Shown here one piece after another: positions 23,230 to 35,717 of a stretch of DNA of 64,000 nucleotides (positions within the stretch are counted from its first letter, which is position 1; each line of letters starts with the position of its first letter). This stretch comes from Zea mays (lineage: Eukaryota; Streptophyta; Magnoliopsida; Poales; Poaceae), in contig NC_050098.1 of assembly GCF_902167145.1 (NCBI RefSeq), positions 114,676,207-114,740,206 on the forward strand, read 5' to 3'. The translations under genes were made by a program, and so were the position numbers. Below the pieces are notes generated by a model. The model did no database searches, was not told the origin of the DNA, and saw only the letters and a program-made list of their open reading frames with translations.

Positions 23230-24423
23230 AAGGGAGTGTTAATACTCGCTTGGAGGCTTTTGTCGCACTTTTTTGCAAGGGGACCAGCCTTTCTCGGTTG
23301 CGTTTTGTTCCGGTGGGTGCGCGCGAGCGCACCCGCCGGGTGTAGCCCCCGAGGCCTCGGAGGAGTGGTTTGACTCCTCCGAGGTCTTAATGCCTTGCAC
23401 AATGCTTCGGCTGGTCTGGTCGTTCCCTCATGCGAGCTGGCCGTAGCCCGGGTGCAAAGTCGGGTCCCAAGTTCTCGGGCTGGTATGTTGACACTGTCAA
23501 TGGTTTGGCCGGAGCCGGGTTTGCGAGAGCAGCCCCCGAGCCTCTGCACAGGGCGAGAGGACGGTCGAGGACAGACTCGACTTTTTTACATACGCCCTAG
23601 CGTCGCCTTTCCGCAAGGAGGAGGGGGGGAAAGCGCCATGTTGCCCTTGGAGGGCGCCGAACATGGTGTCTCCGGTGAGCTGCTGGCGGGTAATCCGAGT
23701 GGACGCCCGTGCCCCATTTGTTAGGGGTTGGCTAGAGGCCCGGAGGCGCGCTCAAAAGTACCTGCGGGTGATCTGCTGGACCCGGTCCCCTTTCGACGGG
23801 GTCCGAGGGCTCGATGCCTCCCTTTGATGGGATTCCGTTACAAGATCGTTCCCGCTAGTCTCGGAAATGTCCTAGGGTACCTCGGGAGCGTAGCCCGAGC
23901 CTTGGTTATGTATCGAACGTACCCAGGGTCATCCCTCGCTCTGTGTCTGAGGCGGCTGTGAACCCTTCGAGGGCCAGCCTACGAACCCCTGATCAGTAGT
24001 GGGCGCGGAGCCCGAGTGGCCTGAGGCGGCCGTTGAACCCTTCCGAGGGGCCGGCCTTCGAACCTCTGACCAGTAGTGGGTGCGGAGCCCACGCGCTCTG
24101 AGGCGGCTGTTAAACCCCTCCGAGGGGCCAGCCTTTGAACCTCTGATCAGTAGGGAGGCTCGGGGCCTGTTTCCTTCACGGGGAAGGATCCTTTTTTGGG
24201 GTATCCCCCTTTCCCGGTCCCTGTTGTAAGAGAGATAAAGAGGAAAAGGATACGAAATCGAATGACGTGGCGTACCTTTTTTGACGCGGTCCTTATGGCG
24301 AAGACGAAGCGTCGCTCGCTTCCCCTGCCAGAGGCACCGCCTGTCCTGCCGCGGAGTTAATGCGACGGGGCGAGTGGTTCGCGAGGTGGCCGTTGCGCGT
24401 GCACGAGCCGTTCGAGGAACGGA
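23230..24423. other. Post-pol region shared with element B
   Basis: About 1.2 kb is closely similar to 58762-59954 of element B, including a GGTGCGCGCGAGCGCACCCG palindrome-like stretch (near 23315) and three diverged ~75-bp repeats with GAGGCGGCTG/GATCAGTAG (near 23945-24155). Similarity stops at GTTCGAGGAACGG. No sense-strand gene is seen. Confidence 0.7.
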
Positions 24424-26190
24424 ACACGGGCGCGCCGTCTTCACGCCGTGAGAGAGGGTTCTCTTACTGCCCTTGGATGGGACATAAGCTTGGCTGACAA
24501 CGTGACCGCTGCTCCTGCCTGCCTGTCACCGCCATTACTGCCGGCCCATTTTTGGCCGTATTGACCGTCGCGCCAGGCTGGCACTGCTGGGTCGTACGCA
24601 GGGTTGCCTCGAGTCGCGGTACTGGTTCCGCAGTCGAGGAGGCGTGGTAGTGGTGCGAGTGGCGGTGCAGTTGCTCGCACGCAGCAACCGGCGCGCCGGT
24701 TGCATGACGCGTGGGCCTAGGCCTCCATGCTGGGTGCGTTGGAAGTCGGAGGGGCGCGCCCACTTGGCGCGGTTGCATGCTGCCCACACGGCTGTCCGCC
24801 CTTTCACCCGCTGGTCTGGGCGAAAGTGGAGGAACGCTTGTAACCGCTGGGCGGTTGCATGCACCGCGCGCGGTGATTCGGCTTCTTCTGCCCTGGGCCA
24901 GTTTGCATGACGCGTGGGACCCAGCCTCCGCGCCGTAGGGGGAGGACCTTGGAGCGTGATGGGGAAGACTCAGCCCACGACGGCTGGGGACGCAAGTAGG
25001 GAGAGTCGCCTTTAAAAGGAGGGTGACCCCCTTGAAAGGCGACCATGTCTTCGCGCTCCCTTATGCATCGTGTCTTTCCACCTTCCGAGCCCCCGGATGG
25101 GGGACACCCGCAATCCTTCCGCCTTGTCATTGGAGGAACGCAACTTCGTGGAAGTTGGTACCTTTCAGCCATCGTCCGGCTTCAAGGATTTTCATCAGTC
25201 AGCTCGGCTGCATCCCTTCGCCGGTGGTCACCCAAGACGGTGATCACCAGCCCCTGGGTGGGGAGAAGCAAGCCGGGCTGCGATCTTGGTCCCGCCCTCA
25301 TCTTCAAGGATGTTCATCATCCTCGCTGGGGCGGAGGCCGGGCTGAGCCGGAGCTCTACCTCCCGCGCGAGTTCGTGGGTCAGCCTCTCCTTCAGCATTC
25401 GAGGGAGAGGGCGCTCACTGGCCCTGCGAGAGGGGCGGACTTCGACAACGCGGGGCTGGTCGACGGCGGGCGTCGTCAGCTTCAGCGCGTTGGGCTCGCT
25501 GGCTTGGCTCCCGGTGCCCCCTCCTGCCGCAAGGGCGGTTGTCGCGTCGCGCGCACGGGGGGACCGCCCAAGACGTCGCGCGCTGCTAGGGCGGCGTTCG
25601 TGTTCTAGGGTTGTCCTGCCTTTGCACTGGTACGGTGCCTCCGCGCGGAGGTCGGCGCTCCACTCGTCCGGGATGATCTGAGTGGGGATCTGCCGGAGGG
25701 CTGACGGCTCCTGTCGTCGGTGCCGAGGTGGGGGCGGCTCGAGAAGTCCCCATCGCCGACGGGATCACCGCCACCATCCGCGCTTCGGGCCTCCGGCTCT
25801 TTGTACTTGTCCTCGCCTCTCGAGCGTCGGCGTGGGCGAGGGCAAGGTTGCAGCGGCGTCCGCCCTGAGGCCATCGCTGCTGCAGTTCGGCCACCCGTAC
25901 CGGGGGTCGTTGTTGCTGCTGCTGGAGCGGGCGACGGTGAGCCGTCCGTCGGCCTTCTGTTGCTCCGCAGGCTCCCCAATCGTGTGGGGTTGTTCGTACC
26001 TGCGGAGGTGGAACCGGGGTTTCGTTTGTAATGGCATCCTGAATGCCGGTGTTTTGTTCATTGCGGCTGTCGGGGCCTGAACATGTATGTATTTTTGGCG
26101 CGGAGCCGTTTTTTTCCTTATTTTCGAGCACTAAGACTCGCCTGTTGGTTATCTGAACCGCTTCACCAAGCGTGAGTCACCCCGTGCAAA
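24424..26190 (+). other. Element A-specific insert with an unknown antisense reading frame
   Basis: This region replaces the antisense Transposase_28-type gene of element B. On the + strand, antisense to the element, a TTTAAAAGG promoter-like site (25011-25019) precedes an ATG at 25045 in the context GCGACCATG. A 187-codon frame follows (25045-25608), starting MSSRSLMHRVFPPSEPPDGG. It has no motif I know. Other overlapping frames here reflect high GC. It may be a captured host sequence or a rapidly evolving accessory gene. Confidence 0.45.
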
Positions 26191-26250
26191 GGTGACGAGT
26201 GAGGTATCTGTATCCCGGAGGCGTAGGAGTCCCTCGGCTTGGTCGGCCTT
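26191..26250. repeat. GTGAGGTATCTGTATCCC repeat, copy 1 in element A
   Basis: A ~60-bp block (GACGAGTGAGGTATCTGTAT, then CCCGGAGGCGTAGGAGTCCC) recurs at 35845-35911 and 36059-36116 in element A and at 63668-63726 in element B, always between pol and the accessory region. Confidence 0.8.
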
Positions 26251-26717
26251 GCTGTCCGAGGCTTCTCTTGCTTAGTTAAAGGAACCCCTCGGTCGCTCTT
26301 CGACGAGCCGAAGCCGGGGGTAGCGGTGTCAGCACGGACAGAGGCAGAGTTGGTTCGAAAAGAAGACTTGGTCGGCCAGAGCCTGGCCGGGTCGTCCACT
26401 GGCGGGACCGTCGCCGGAATTGAGTTGCCGAGGCCTTGGGCCGGGCTGATGTCTTCGGGGGACGGCTGGCCGAGGCCTCGGGGTGACCGGCCGAGCCGTC
26501 TGCTCGAGCCGGATTCCTGGAGAAGACCTTGGTGGTGATGGCCCGGGCGTGGTGATGTTGTCGTCCTTCAGAGTGGAGATTCTCTGACTGCGTCGCCGTC
26601 CGAGGCTAAGTCGGACCTCGCCGAAGGTGTAGTTGACGCCGAGGGTGCTGCTGTTCCCTTCAACTGTCAAGATTCGAGCCTGTAGGATCGGATTATCTTG
26701 TAGTGTGTGTTTTCTGC

Positions 26718-26722
26718 GGCTG
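26718..26722. repeat. Left target-site duplication of the Opie-like element (GGCTG)
   Basis: Identical to 35718-35722. Both copies lie in element A sequence. Confidence 0.93.
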
Positions 26723-27999
26723 TGAGAGCACCTAGAGGGGGGGGGGGTGAATAGGTGATCCTGTAAAAACTTCAAACTTATAGCCACAAAACTTGATTAG
26801 GTGTTAGCACAGTTTATGCCAAGTGGCTAGAGAGGAGTCAAAACACAATAACCACAAGAATCCAATCAAGCACAGAGTGACACAGTGGTTTTATCCCGTG
26901 GTTCGGCCAAGACCAACGCTTGCCTACTCCACGTTGTGGCGTCCCAACGGACGAGGGTTGCAATCAACCCCTCTCAAGCGGTCCAAAGACCCACTTGAAT
27001 ACCACGGTGTTTTGTTTTCCTTTCACTATCCCGTTTGCAAGGAATCTCCACAAATTGGAGTCTCTTGCCCTTATAAGTATATGATCACAAATGAAACACA
27101 GAGTAAGGGAGGAAAGCAACACACACAAATCCACAGCAAAAGCGCACACACACGGCCAAGAATCGAGCTCACAAGACTATCTCAGAGTTCTCACTTAGAA
27201 CAGAGCTCGAATCACTTAGAAACACAAACGAATGCGCAGAGACTTAGTGTGGATGATCAAGAATGCTCAAAGGTTGCTTGTGTGTCTCCTCCATGCGCCT
27301 AGGGGCTCCTTTTATAGCCCCAAGGCAGCTAGGAGCCGTTGAGAGCAAATCCGGAAGGCCATCCTTGCCTTCTGTCGTCGGGGGCACCGGACAGTCCGGT
27401 GCACACCGGACACTGTCCGGTGCCCGATTTGTTTCCTTAAACGGCGAAGACGACCGTTGTAGACCGTTGGCAGATCTGGCACTGTTGGCGCACCGGACAT
27501 GTCCGGTGCACACCGGACAGTCCGGTGCCGTCTTCCGACCGTTGGCTCGGCCACGTGTCCCGCGCGGATTGCGCGGCCGACCGTTGGCCCTGGCCGTCCG
27601 TTGGCTCACCGGACAGTCCGGTGCACACCGGACAGTCCGGTGAATTTTAGCCGTACGCCGCCGGCCAATTTCCCGAGAGCGGCCAGTTCGAGTCGCGCCA
27701 GCCTGGCGCACCGGACACTGTCCGGTGCACACCGGACAGTCCGGTGCTCCAGACCGAGCTGGGTCTTGGCAGCACACAGCCAAGTCCCTTCTCCTTTTCT
27801 CTATTCTTCTTCTTTCTGTTTCTAACACTTAGACAAATATATTAGTACTTAAAACCAATGTACTAAGGCTTAGAAACATACCTTTACTTCATGATTTTCA
27901 CCTTGTTCATCCATGTACATAAATTCACATTTAGGCCCTTGTGTTTGCACTCAATCACCAAAATACTTAGAAATGGCCCAAGGGCACATTTCCCTTTCA
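26723..27999 (-). repeat. 3' LTR of the Opie-like element, 1277 bp
   Basis: Contains four pairs of CACCGGAC/GTCCGGTG palindromes (about 27383-27423, 27490-27526, 27607-27642, 27708-27746) and, on the minus strand, the TATA sequence CTATAAAAGGA near 27309-27319. Confidence 0.95.
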
Positions 28000-28014
28000 A
28001 TCTCCCCCTTTTTG
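28000..28014 (-). promoter_or_regulatory. Polypurine tract of the Opie-like element
   Basis: On the minus strand AAAAAGGGGGAGAT touches the 3' LTR. Similar AGGGGGAG tracts recur within 700 bp (near 28239, 28404 and 28662). Such multiple polypurine tracts are reported as a conserved Sirevirus feature. Confidence 0.85.
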
Positions 28015-28796
28015 GTGATTTATGCCAACACAACATAAAGCAAGTGGAACAAGTGCAAAATCACTTCAAATAAAAACTCAAATTGGTTTTGATTCAATTT
28101 TGGCATATATGGATCATCCTTTGCCACCACTTGGTTTGTTTTTGCAAATCAAACTCAAATCTCTATCTCTAAGTCAAACACACATGTTGAAGTATAAAGA
28201 GAGTCATTCCAAAAGAGATTGATCAAAGATTTCAAAAACTCCCCCTATTTCCCATAATCAATACTTCTCCCCACAAGAAGCCAACTTTTGACAAGAGAGA
28301 CAATAAAAGACAATAAAAGCTTTTGACAAAACAAAAACTCTATTCTACTATTTTCAAAATCTCTCAAGTGGTAGCTGATCCATTTATCACTTTGGCCTTT
28401 ATTTTCTCCCCCTTTGGCATCAAGCACCAAAACGGGATCAATCTTGGCCCGTTAACCCCATTGCCTCACCAAAGTCTTCAATTAAGAGCAAATGGCAATA
28501 AGATTTCATGAGATGAACTTGGAATTAGTTACCCTCTCATCGGAGTGCAGTGGAAGTCTTTCATGGTCCAAGTCCACCTTTTCCCTTTCAATCCTCCTTC
28601 GAGACTAAATTATCAAACTCAAGCACATGGTTAGTCTCAAAGGGTCAAGTTGTAACACATCTCCCCCTACACATGTGCATCACTTTGCAACGGACTTGTG
28701 AGGTCCAGGGAGTGTTTGTACAACTTGAGCACCATAATAAGCAACATAATGCAAAAAGGAACATGATCAAAAGCATAACTACATGTATGCTACAAT

Positions 28797-31700
28797 TCAA
28801 TCCAGGTTCCGCGAATCTAAGACATTTAGCTCACTACGCAACCTGCAAAAGGTCTTCTCATCTAGAGGCTTGGTAAAGATATCGGCTAGCTGGTTTTCGG
28901 TGCTAACATGAAACACTTCGATATCTCCCTTTTGCTGGTGGTCTCTCAAAAAGTGATGCCGGATGTCTATGTGCTTTGTGCGGCTGTGCTCAACAGGATT
29001 CTCCGCCATGCGGATAGCACTCTCATTATCACATAGGAGTGGGACTTTGCTCAGATTGTAGCCAAAGTCCCGGAGAGTTTGCCTCATCCAAAGTAGTTGC
29101 GCGCAACACTGACCTGCGGCAACGTACTCGGCCTCAGCGGTGGATAGGGCAACGGATGTTTGTTTCTTAGAGTTCCATGACACCAGGGACCTTCCTAAGA
29201 ATTGGCACGTCCCTGATGTACTCTTCCTATCGACCTTACATCCAGCATAGTCGGAGTCTGAGTATCCAACTAAGTCAAAGGTAGACCCTTTTGGATACCA
29301 GAGCCCGAAGCAAGGCGTAGCAACCAAATATCTAAGAATTCGCTTCACCGCCACTAAGTGACACTCCTTAGGATCGGATTGAAATCTAGCACACATGCAT
29401 ACGCTAAGCATAATATCCGGTCTACTAGCACATAAGTAAAGCAAAGAACCTATCATTGACCGGTATGCTTTTTGATCAACGGACTTACCTCCTTTGTTGA
29501 GGTCGGTGTGTCCGTCGGTCCCCATCGGAGTCTTTGCGGGCTTGGCGTCCTTCATCCCAAACCGCTTTAGCAGATCTTGCGTGTACTTCGTTTGGGAGAT
29601 GAAGGTGCCGTCCTTGAGTTGCTTCACTTGGAACCCAAGGAAGTAGTTCAACTCGCCCATCATTGACATCTCGAATTTCTGCGTCATCACCCTGCTAAAC
29701 TCTTCACAAGACTTTTGGTTAGTAGAACCAAATATTATGTCATCGACATAAATTTGGCACACAAACAAATCACCATTACAAGTCTTAGTAAAAAGAGTTG
29801 GATCGGCTTTCCCAACCTTGAAAGCATTAGCAATTAAGAAATCTCTAAGGCATTCATACCATGCTCTTGGGGCTTGCTTAAGTCCATAGAGCGCCTTAGA
29901 GAGCTTACACACATGGTCGGGGTACCGTTCATCCTCGAAGCCAGGGGGTTGCTCCACGTACACCTCCTCCTTGATTGGCCCGTTGAGGAAGGCGCTCTTC
30001 ACATCCATTTGGAACAACCTGAAAGAATGGTGAGCGGCATATGCTAGCAAGATTCGAATTGACTCTAGCCTAGCCACAGGAGCAAAAGTCTCCTCAAAAT
30101 CCAAACCTGCGACTTGGGCATAACCTTTTGCCACAAGTCGAGCCTTGTTTCTCGTCACCACCCCGTGCTCGTCTTGTTTGTTGCGGAACACCCACTTGGT
30201 TCCCACAACATTTTGCTTCGGACGAGGCACCAGTGTCCAAACTTCATTGCGCTTGAAATTGTTTAACTCCTCTTGCATGGCCAACACCCAGTCCGGATCT
30301 AGCAAGGCCTCTTCTACCCTGAAAGGCTCAATAGAAGAGACAAAGGAGTAATGCTCACAAAAATTAACTAATCGAGATCGAGTAGTTACTCCCTTGCTAA
30401 TGTCACCCAGAATTTGGTCGACGGGATGATCCCTTTGAATCATCGCTCGAACTTGGGTTGGAGGTGCCGGTTGCGCTTCTTCCTCTATCACTTGATCATC
30501 TTGTGCTCCCCCTTGATCAAGCGCCTCCACTTGAGGTACCTGTTCGTCATCTTTGGTTGGGGGTTGCACCATAGTTGAGGAAGAAGGTTGATCTCGTTCA
30601 TCTTGTTCCTGTGGCCGTACTTCTCCAATCGCCATGGTCCGTATAGCAGCCGTCGGAACATCTTCTTCATCTACATCATCACAATCAACAACTTGCTCTC
30701 TTGGAGAGCCATTAGTCTCATCAAATACAACGTCGCTAGAGACTTCAACCAAACCCGATGATTTGTTGAAGACTCTATACGCCTTTGTATTTGAGTCATA
30801 ACCTAATAAAAACCCTTCTACAGCTTTGGGAGCAAACTTAGAATTTCTACCCTTCTTTACTAGAATGTAGCATTTACTCCCAAATACACGAAAGTACGAT
30901 ACATTGGGTTTGTTACCGGTTAGTAGCTCATACGACGTCTTCTTGAGGAGGCGATGAAGGTAGACCCTGTTGATGGCGTGGCACGCCGTGTTCACGGCTT
31001 CCGTCCAAAAGCACTCGGGGGTCTTGAACTCTCCTAGCATCGTCCTCGCCATGTCGATGAGCGTCCTGTTCTTCCTCTCTACCACACCATTTTGCTGTGG
31101 TGTGTAGGGAGCGGAGAACTCGTGCTTGATCCCTTCCTCTTCAAGGAACTCCTCCACTTGAAGGTTCTTGAACTCGGACCCGTTGTCGCTTCTTACCTTT
31201 TTCACTTTGAGCTCAAACTCATTTTGAGCTCTCCTGAGGAAGCGTTTGAGAGTCCCTTGGGTTTCGGATTTATCCTGCAAAAAGAACACCCAAGTGAAGC
31301 GGGAAAAGTCATCAACGATAACTAAACCATACTTACTTCCTCCTATGCTTAGATAGGCGACGGGTCCGAAGAGGTCCATATGCAGTAGCTCCAGGGGTCT
31401 TGACGTGGTCATCACATTCTTGCTGTGATGCGCTCCTCCTACCTGTTTACCTGCCTGACAAGCTGCACAAGGTCTATCTTTTTCGAAATGTACATTTGTT
31501 AGACCTATCACATGTTCTCCCTTTAGAAGCTTGTGGAGGTTCTTCATCCCCACATGTGCTAAGCGGCGATGCCATAGCCAGCCCATGCAAGTCTTAGCCA
31601 TTAAGCATGCATCTAGACCGGCTTCTTCTTTTGCAAAATCAACTAAATAAAGTTTGCCGTCTAGTACACCCTTAAAAGCTAGTGAACCATCACATCTTCT

Positions 31701-32003
31701 AAAGACAGACACATCTACATTTGTAAATAAACAATTATATCCCATTTGACATAATTGACTGACAGATAGCAAATTATATCCAAGTGACTCTACTAAAAAC
31801 ACATTAGAGATAGAGTGCTCATTAGAAATTGCAATTTTACCTAGCCCTTTTACCTTGCCTTGATTCCCATCACCGAATATGATTGAATCTTGGGAATCCT
31901 TATTCTTGACGTAGGAGGTGAACATCTTCTTCTCCCCCGTCATATGGTTTGTGCATCCGCTATCAATAATCCAGCTTGAACCCCCGGATGCATAAACCTG
32001 CAA
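28797..32003 (-). CDS. Opie-like pol polyprotein (protease, integrase, RT, RNase H)
   Basis: 1068 codons with no internal stop. Order is that of Ty1/copia: protease DSG at residues 14-16 (followed by CTNHMTG), integrase zinc site H145-H150-C179-C182, integrase catalytic D210, D273 and E309 with exactly 35 residues between the last two, then the reverse transcriptase with YVDD (encoded near 29739-29750), then an RNase H domain ending [13 protein letters not shown]. Such a polyprotein makes the enzymes for reverse transcription in virus-like particles and for integration. It lies in a different frame from gag (+1 in the direction of transcription), with the gag stop at 32011-32013, so translation would need a frameshift or another entry route. 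It looks intact as a frame; activity is not shown. Confidence 0.93.
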   Translation of the reverse strand: MQVYASGGSSWIIDSGCTNHMTGEKKMFTSYVKNKDSQDSIIFGDGNQGKVKGLGKIAISNEHSISNVFLVESLGYNLLSVSQLCQMGYNCLFTNVDVSVFRRCDGSLAFKGVLDGKLYLVDFAKEEAGLDACLMAKTCMGWLWHRRLAHVGMKNLHKLLKGEHVIGLTNVHFEKDRPCAACQAGKQVGGAHHSKNVMTTSRPLELLHMDLFGPVAYLSIGGSKYGLVIVDDFSRFTWVFFLQDKSETQGTLKRFLRRAQNEFELKVKKVRSDNGSEFKNLQVEEFLEEEGIKHEFSAPYTPQQNGVVERKNRTLIDMARTMLGEFKTPECFWTEAVNTACHAINRVYLHRLLKKTSYELLTGNKPNVSYFRVFGSKCYILVKKGRNSKFAPKAVEGFLLGYDSNTKAYRVFNKSSGLVEVSSDVVFDETNGSPREQVVDCDDVDEEDVPTAAIRTMAIGEVRPQEQDERDQPSSSTMVQPPTKDDEQVPQVEALDQGGAQDDQVIEEEAQPAPPTQVRAMIQRDHPVDQILGDISKGVTTRSRLVNFCEHYSFVSSIEPFRVEEALLDPDWVLAMQEELNNFKRNEVWTLVPRPKQNVVGTKWVFRNKQDEHGVVTRNKARLVAKGYAQVAGLDFEETFAPVARLESIRILLAYAAHHSFRLFQMDVKSAFLNGPIKEEVYVEQPPGFEDERYPDHVCKLSKALYGLKQAPRAWYECLRDFLIANAFKVGKADPTLFTKTCNGDLFVCQIYVDDIIFGSTNQKSCEEFSRVMTQKFEMSMMGELNYFLGFQVKQLKDGTFISQTKYTQDLLKRFGMKDAKPAKTPMGTDGHTDLNKGGKSVDQKAYRSMIGSLLYLCASRPDIMLSVCMCARFQSDPKECHLVAVKRILRYLVATPCFGLWYPKGSTFDLVGYSDSDYAGCKVDRKSTSGTCQFLGRSLVSWNSKKQTSVALSTAEAEYVAAGQCCAQLLWMRQTLRDFGYNLSKVPLLCDNESAIRMAENPVEHSRTKHIDIRHHFLRDHQQKGDIEVFHVSTENQLADIFTKPLDEKTFCRLRSELNVLDSRNLD

Positions 32004-32010
32004 GGCAAAT

Positions 32011-34320
32011 TTAGGCTTGGGTCTTAGGTACCCAACTCATGTTGGGTCCTACAAGGTTAGTGCAAATATCCTTAGGGACCCAAATGCAAGTCCTGTCTCC
32101 CTTGCATTTTGCCCCTAACTTCCTAGCAACTATTTTCCTATCCTTTCTACAAATAGCAAAGGAAGTGTTTAAAGCACAATAAATTATAGAAGGTTCATTC
32201 ACTACTTTCCTAGGAGCATGAATAACATTCTTTCTAGGCACATGAGCAATATTTCTCCTAGGCATATCCCTATCATGCTTATAAGAAGAACTAGAGGCAA
32301 ACATGGCATGAGAATCATAAACATGTGAATCAAAATCATTATAAGCATTTCTAGCATTTCTCCTATCATAATACATAAAAGCATGGTTCTTTTTAGCATT
32401 ACTAGCCATAGGGGCCTTCCCTTTCTCCTTGACGAAGATGGGAGCCTTATGGCTTGTTAAGTTCTTGGCCTCTCTCTTGAAGCCAAGACCATCCTTAATT
32501 GAGGGGTGTCTACCAACCGTATAGGCATCCCTTGCAAATTTTATTTTATCAACTTCATTCTTGCTAGTCTTAAGTTGGGCATTAAGACTAGCCACTTCCT
32601 TATTTAATTTGGAAATTAAAACTAGATGTTCACTACAGGCATCAACATCGAAATCCTTACACCTAGTGCAAATCTTAACATGTTCTACACAAGAATTAGA
32701 TTTATTTGCTACTTCTAACTTAGCATTTAAATCATTGTTAACACCTTGTAAAGTAGAAATGGTTTCATGACAAGTAGATAGTTCATAAGAAAGCATTTCA
32801 TTTCTTTTTACTTCTAAAGCATATGATTTTTGTGCCTCTACAAATTTATCATGTTCATCATACAATAAATCCTCCTGCTTTTCTAAAAGCCTATCCTTTT
32901 CATTCAATGCATCAATCAATTCATTGATTTTATCTATCTTAGATCTATCTAAGCCCTTGAACAAGTATGAATAATCTATGTCATTATCACTAGACTCACT
33001 ATCACTAGAAGAAGCATAAGTGGAGTCTTGAGTACTCACCTTCTTCTCCCTTGCCATAAGACATGTGAGACGCTCGTTGGGGAAGAGAGCCGATTTGTTG
33101 AAGGCAGTGGCGGCGAGTCCTTCGTTGTCGGAGTCGGAGGAGGAGCAATCCGAGTCCCACTCCTTTCCTAGATGCGCCTCGCCCTTTGCCTTCTTGTATT
33201 GCTTCTTCTTTTCTCTTTTGTTCCCCTTTTCCTGGTCACTTTCATTATCGGGACAGTTAGCGATAAAATGACCAAGCTTACCGCATTTGAAGCATGAGCG
33301 CTTCCCCTTGGTCTTGGTCTTGCTTGGCTGCCCCTTGCGACCATTTAGCGCCGTCTTGAATCTCTTGATGATGAGAGCCATCTCTTCATCGTTGAGTCCG
33401 GCCGCCTCAATTTGTGCCACCTTGCTAGGTAGCGCCTCCTTGCTTCGTGTTGCCTTGAGAGCGAGAGGCTGCGGCTCGTTGATCGGACCATTCAAGGCGT
33501 CGTCCACATATCTCGCCTCCTTGATCATCATTCGCCCGCTAACAAATTTCCCAAGAACTTCTTCGGGCGACATCTTGGTGTACCTGGGATTTTCACGTAT
33601 ATTGTTCACCAAGTGAGGATCAAGAACGGTAAATGACCTTAGCATTAGGCGGACGACGTCGTGGTCCGTCCATCGCGTGCTCCCGTAGCTTCTTATCTTG
33701 TTGATAAGGGTCTTGAGCCGATTGTATGTTTGCGTTGGCTCCTCGCCCCTTATCATTGCGAACCGTCCAAGCTCGCCCTCCACCAACTCCATCTTGGTGA
33801 GTAAGGTGACGTCGTTCCCCTCATGAGAAATCTTGAGGGTGTCCCAGATTTGCTTGGCGTTATCCAAGCCGCTCACCTTATGGTATTCATCCCTGCACAA
33901 GGAAGCTAGAAGAACAGTAGTAGCTTGTGCATTCTTATGAATTTGTTCATTAATGAACATGGGATTATCCGAACTATCAAAATGCATTCCACTCTCTACA
34001 ATCTCCCATATACTAGGATGGAGAGAGAATAGGTGACTACGCATTTTGTGGCTCCAAAATCCGTAGTCCTCCCCATCAAAGTGTGGGGGCTTGCCGAGTG
34101 GAATGGAAAGCAAATGTGAATTTGAACTATGCGGAATACGAGAGTAGTCAAAAGAAAAGTTAGAATTAACCGGTTTCCTTTGTTTGTCGTAGTCGTCGTC
34201 CTTTTTGGGAAGAAGAGGACTCATCGCTGTCGTAGTAGACGATCTCCTTGATGCGTCTTGTCTTCTTCTTCTTCCCATCTCTTCGCTTGTGGCCCGAGCC
34301 CGAGTCATTTGACTTGTCAT
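32011..34320 (-). pseudogene. Opie-like gag with frameshifted N terminus
   Basis: The open frame (769 codons) covers the UBN2-type gag core (SHKMRSHLFSLHPSIWEIVE), a CCHC zinc knuckle CFKCGKLGHF with IANC encoded near 33251-33296, an acidic serine-rich stretch, a long coiled coil (ELIDALNEKDRLLEKQEDLL) and a basic C-terminal region. The expected start (MDPKGKGIV at 34390) lies in another frame that closes at 34166, overlapping the main frame. An indel near 34200 therefore separates the normal N terminus from the rest. Sirevirus gags are usually long like this one. Gag builds the particle, so the break probably makes this copy dependent on others. Confidence 0.85.
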
Positions 34321-34426
34321 CCCTTGGCTCGTTGACGAAGGACTCCTTCTCCTTGTCGTTGATCACAATTCCCTTCCCCTTAGGATCCATCTCTTCGGGC
34401 GGTTAGTCCCTTTCTTGAAGAGAACG

Positions 34427-34438
34427 GCTCTGATACCA
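34427..34438 (-). promoter_or_regulatory. Primer-binding site (initiator-Met tRNA) of the Opie-like element
   Basis: On the minus strand TGGTATCAGAGC starts two bases after the 5' LTR, the standard initiator-Met primer site of plant Copia elements. Confidence 0.95.
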
Positions 34439-34440
34439 AT

Positions 34441-35717
34441 TGAGAGCACCTAGAGGGGGGGGGGGTGAATAGGTGATCCTGTAAAAACTTCAAACTTATA
34501 GCCACAAAACTTGATTAGGTGTTAGCACAGTTTATGCCAAGTGGCTAGAGAGGAGTCAAAACACAATAACCACAAGAATCCAATCAAGCACAGAGTGACA
34601 CAGTGGTTTTATCCCGTGGTTCGGCCAAGACCAACGCTTGCCTACTCCACGTTGTGGCGTCCCAACGGACGAGGGTTGCAATCAACCCCTCTCAAGCGGT
34701 CCAAAGACCCACTTGAATACCACGGTGTTTTGTTTTCCTTTCACTATCCCGTTTGCAAGGAATCTCCACAAATTGGAGTCTCTTGCCCTTACAAGTATAT
34801 GATCACAAATGAAACACAGAGTAAGGGAGGAAAGCAACACACACAAATCCACAGCAAAAGCGCACACACACGGCCAAGAATCGAGCTCACAAGACTATCT
34901 CAGAGTTCTCACTTAGAACAGAGCTCGAATCACTTAGAAACACAAACGAATGCGCAGAGACTTAGTGTGGATGATCAAGAATGCTCAAAGGTTGCTTGTG
35001 TGTCTCCTCCATGCGCCTAGGGGCTCCTTTTATAGCCCCAAGGCAGCTAGGAGCCGTTGAGAGCAAATCCGGAAGGCCATCCTTGCCTTCTGTCGTCGGG
35101 GGCACCGGACAGTCCGGTGCACACCGGACACTGTCTGGTGCCCGATTTGTTTCCTTAAACGGCGAAGACGACCGTTGTAGACCGTTGGCAGATCTGGCAC
35201 TGTTGGCGCACCGGACATGTCCGGTGCACACCGGACAGTCCGGTGCCGTCTTCCGACCGTTGGCTCGGCCACGTGTCCCGCGCGGATTGCGCGGCCGACC
35301 GTTGGCCCTGGCCGTCCGTTGGCTCACCGGACAGTCCGGTGCACACCGGACAGTCCGGTGAATTTTAGCCGTACGCCGCCGGCCAATTTCTCGAGAGCGG
35401 CCAGTTCGAGTCGCGCCAGCCTGGCGCACCGGACACTGTCCGGTGCACACCGGACAGTCCGGTGCTCCAGACCGAGCTGGGTCTTGGCAGCACACAGCCA
35501 AGTCCCTTCTCCTTTTCTCTATTCTTCTTCTTTCTGTTTCTAACACTTAGACAAATATATTAGTACTTAAAACCAATGTACTAAGGCTTAGAAACATACC
35601 TTTACTTCATGATTTTCACCTTGTTCATCCATGTACATAAATTCACATTTAGGCCCTTGTGTTTGCACTCAATCACCAAAATACTTAGAAATGGCCCAAG
35701 GGCACATTTCCCTTTCA
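34441..35717 (-). repeat. 5' LTR of the Opie-like element, 1277 bp
   Basis: Same length as the 3' LTR. The differences I found are at 34792 (C for T), 35135 (T for C) and 35391 (T for C), counting + strand bases against the left copy. Confidence 0.95.
35026..35034 (-). promoter_or_regulatory. TATA box of the Opie-like 5' LTR
   Basis: TATAAAAGG on the minus strand within GGGGCTATAAAAGGAGCCCC, a strong TATA context placed mid-LTR as expected for an LTR promoter. Confidence 0.75.

Larger units (their letters stand above)
26723..35717 (-). mobile_element. Opie-like Sirevirus (Ty1/copia) retrotransposon, 8995 bp, young
   Basis: Minus orientation. Two LTRs of 1277 bp each (26723-27999 and 34441-35717) start TGAGAGCACC and end TTTCCCTTTCA on the + strand; I found only three base differences between them. 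Flanked by GGCTG. Primer site, gag, pol and polypurine tract are all in place. Paired CACCGGAC...GTCCGGTG palindromes in the LTRs and repeated TCTCCCCCT tracts upstream of the 3' LTR are Sirevirus hallmarks. The pol frame is open throughout; gag has a frameshift near its start. Size and LTR length fit Opie better than Ji. Confidence 0.95.

Noticed and set aside
27383..27746. Palindromes CACCGGACAGTCCGGTG read as terminators or operators
   Set aside because: They are the known paired palindromes of Sirevirus LTRs; there is no bacterial context.
27244..27828. 194-codon minus-strand frame and its twin at 34962-35546
   Set aside because: Both lie in the Opie-like LTRs and arise from the CACCGGAC palindromes; no protein family features.
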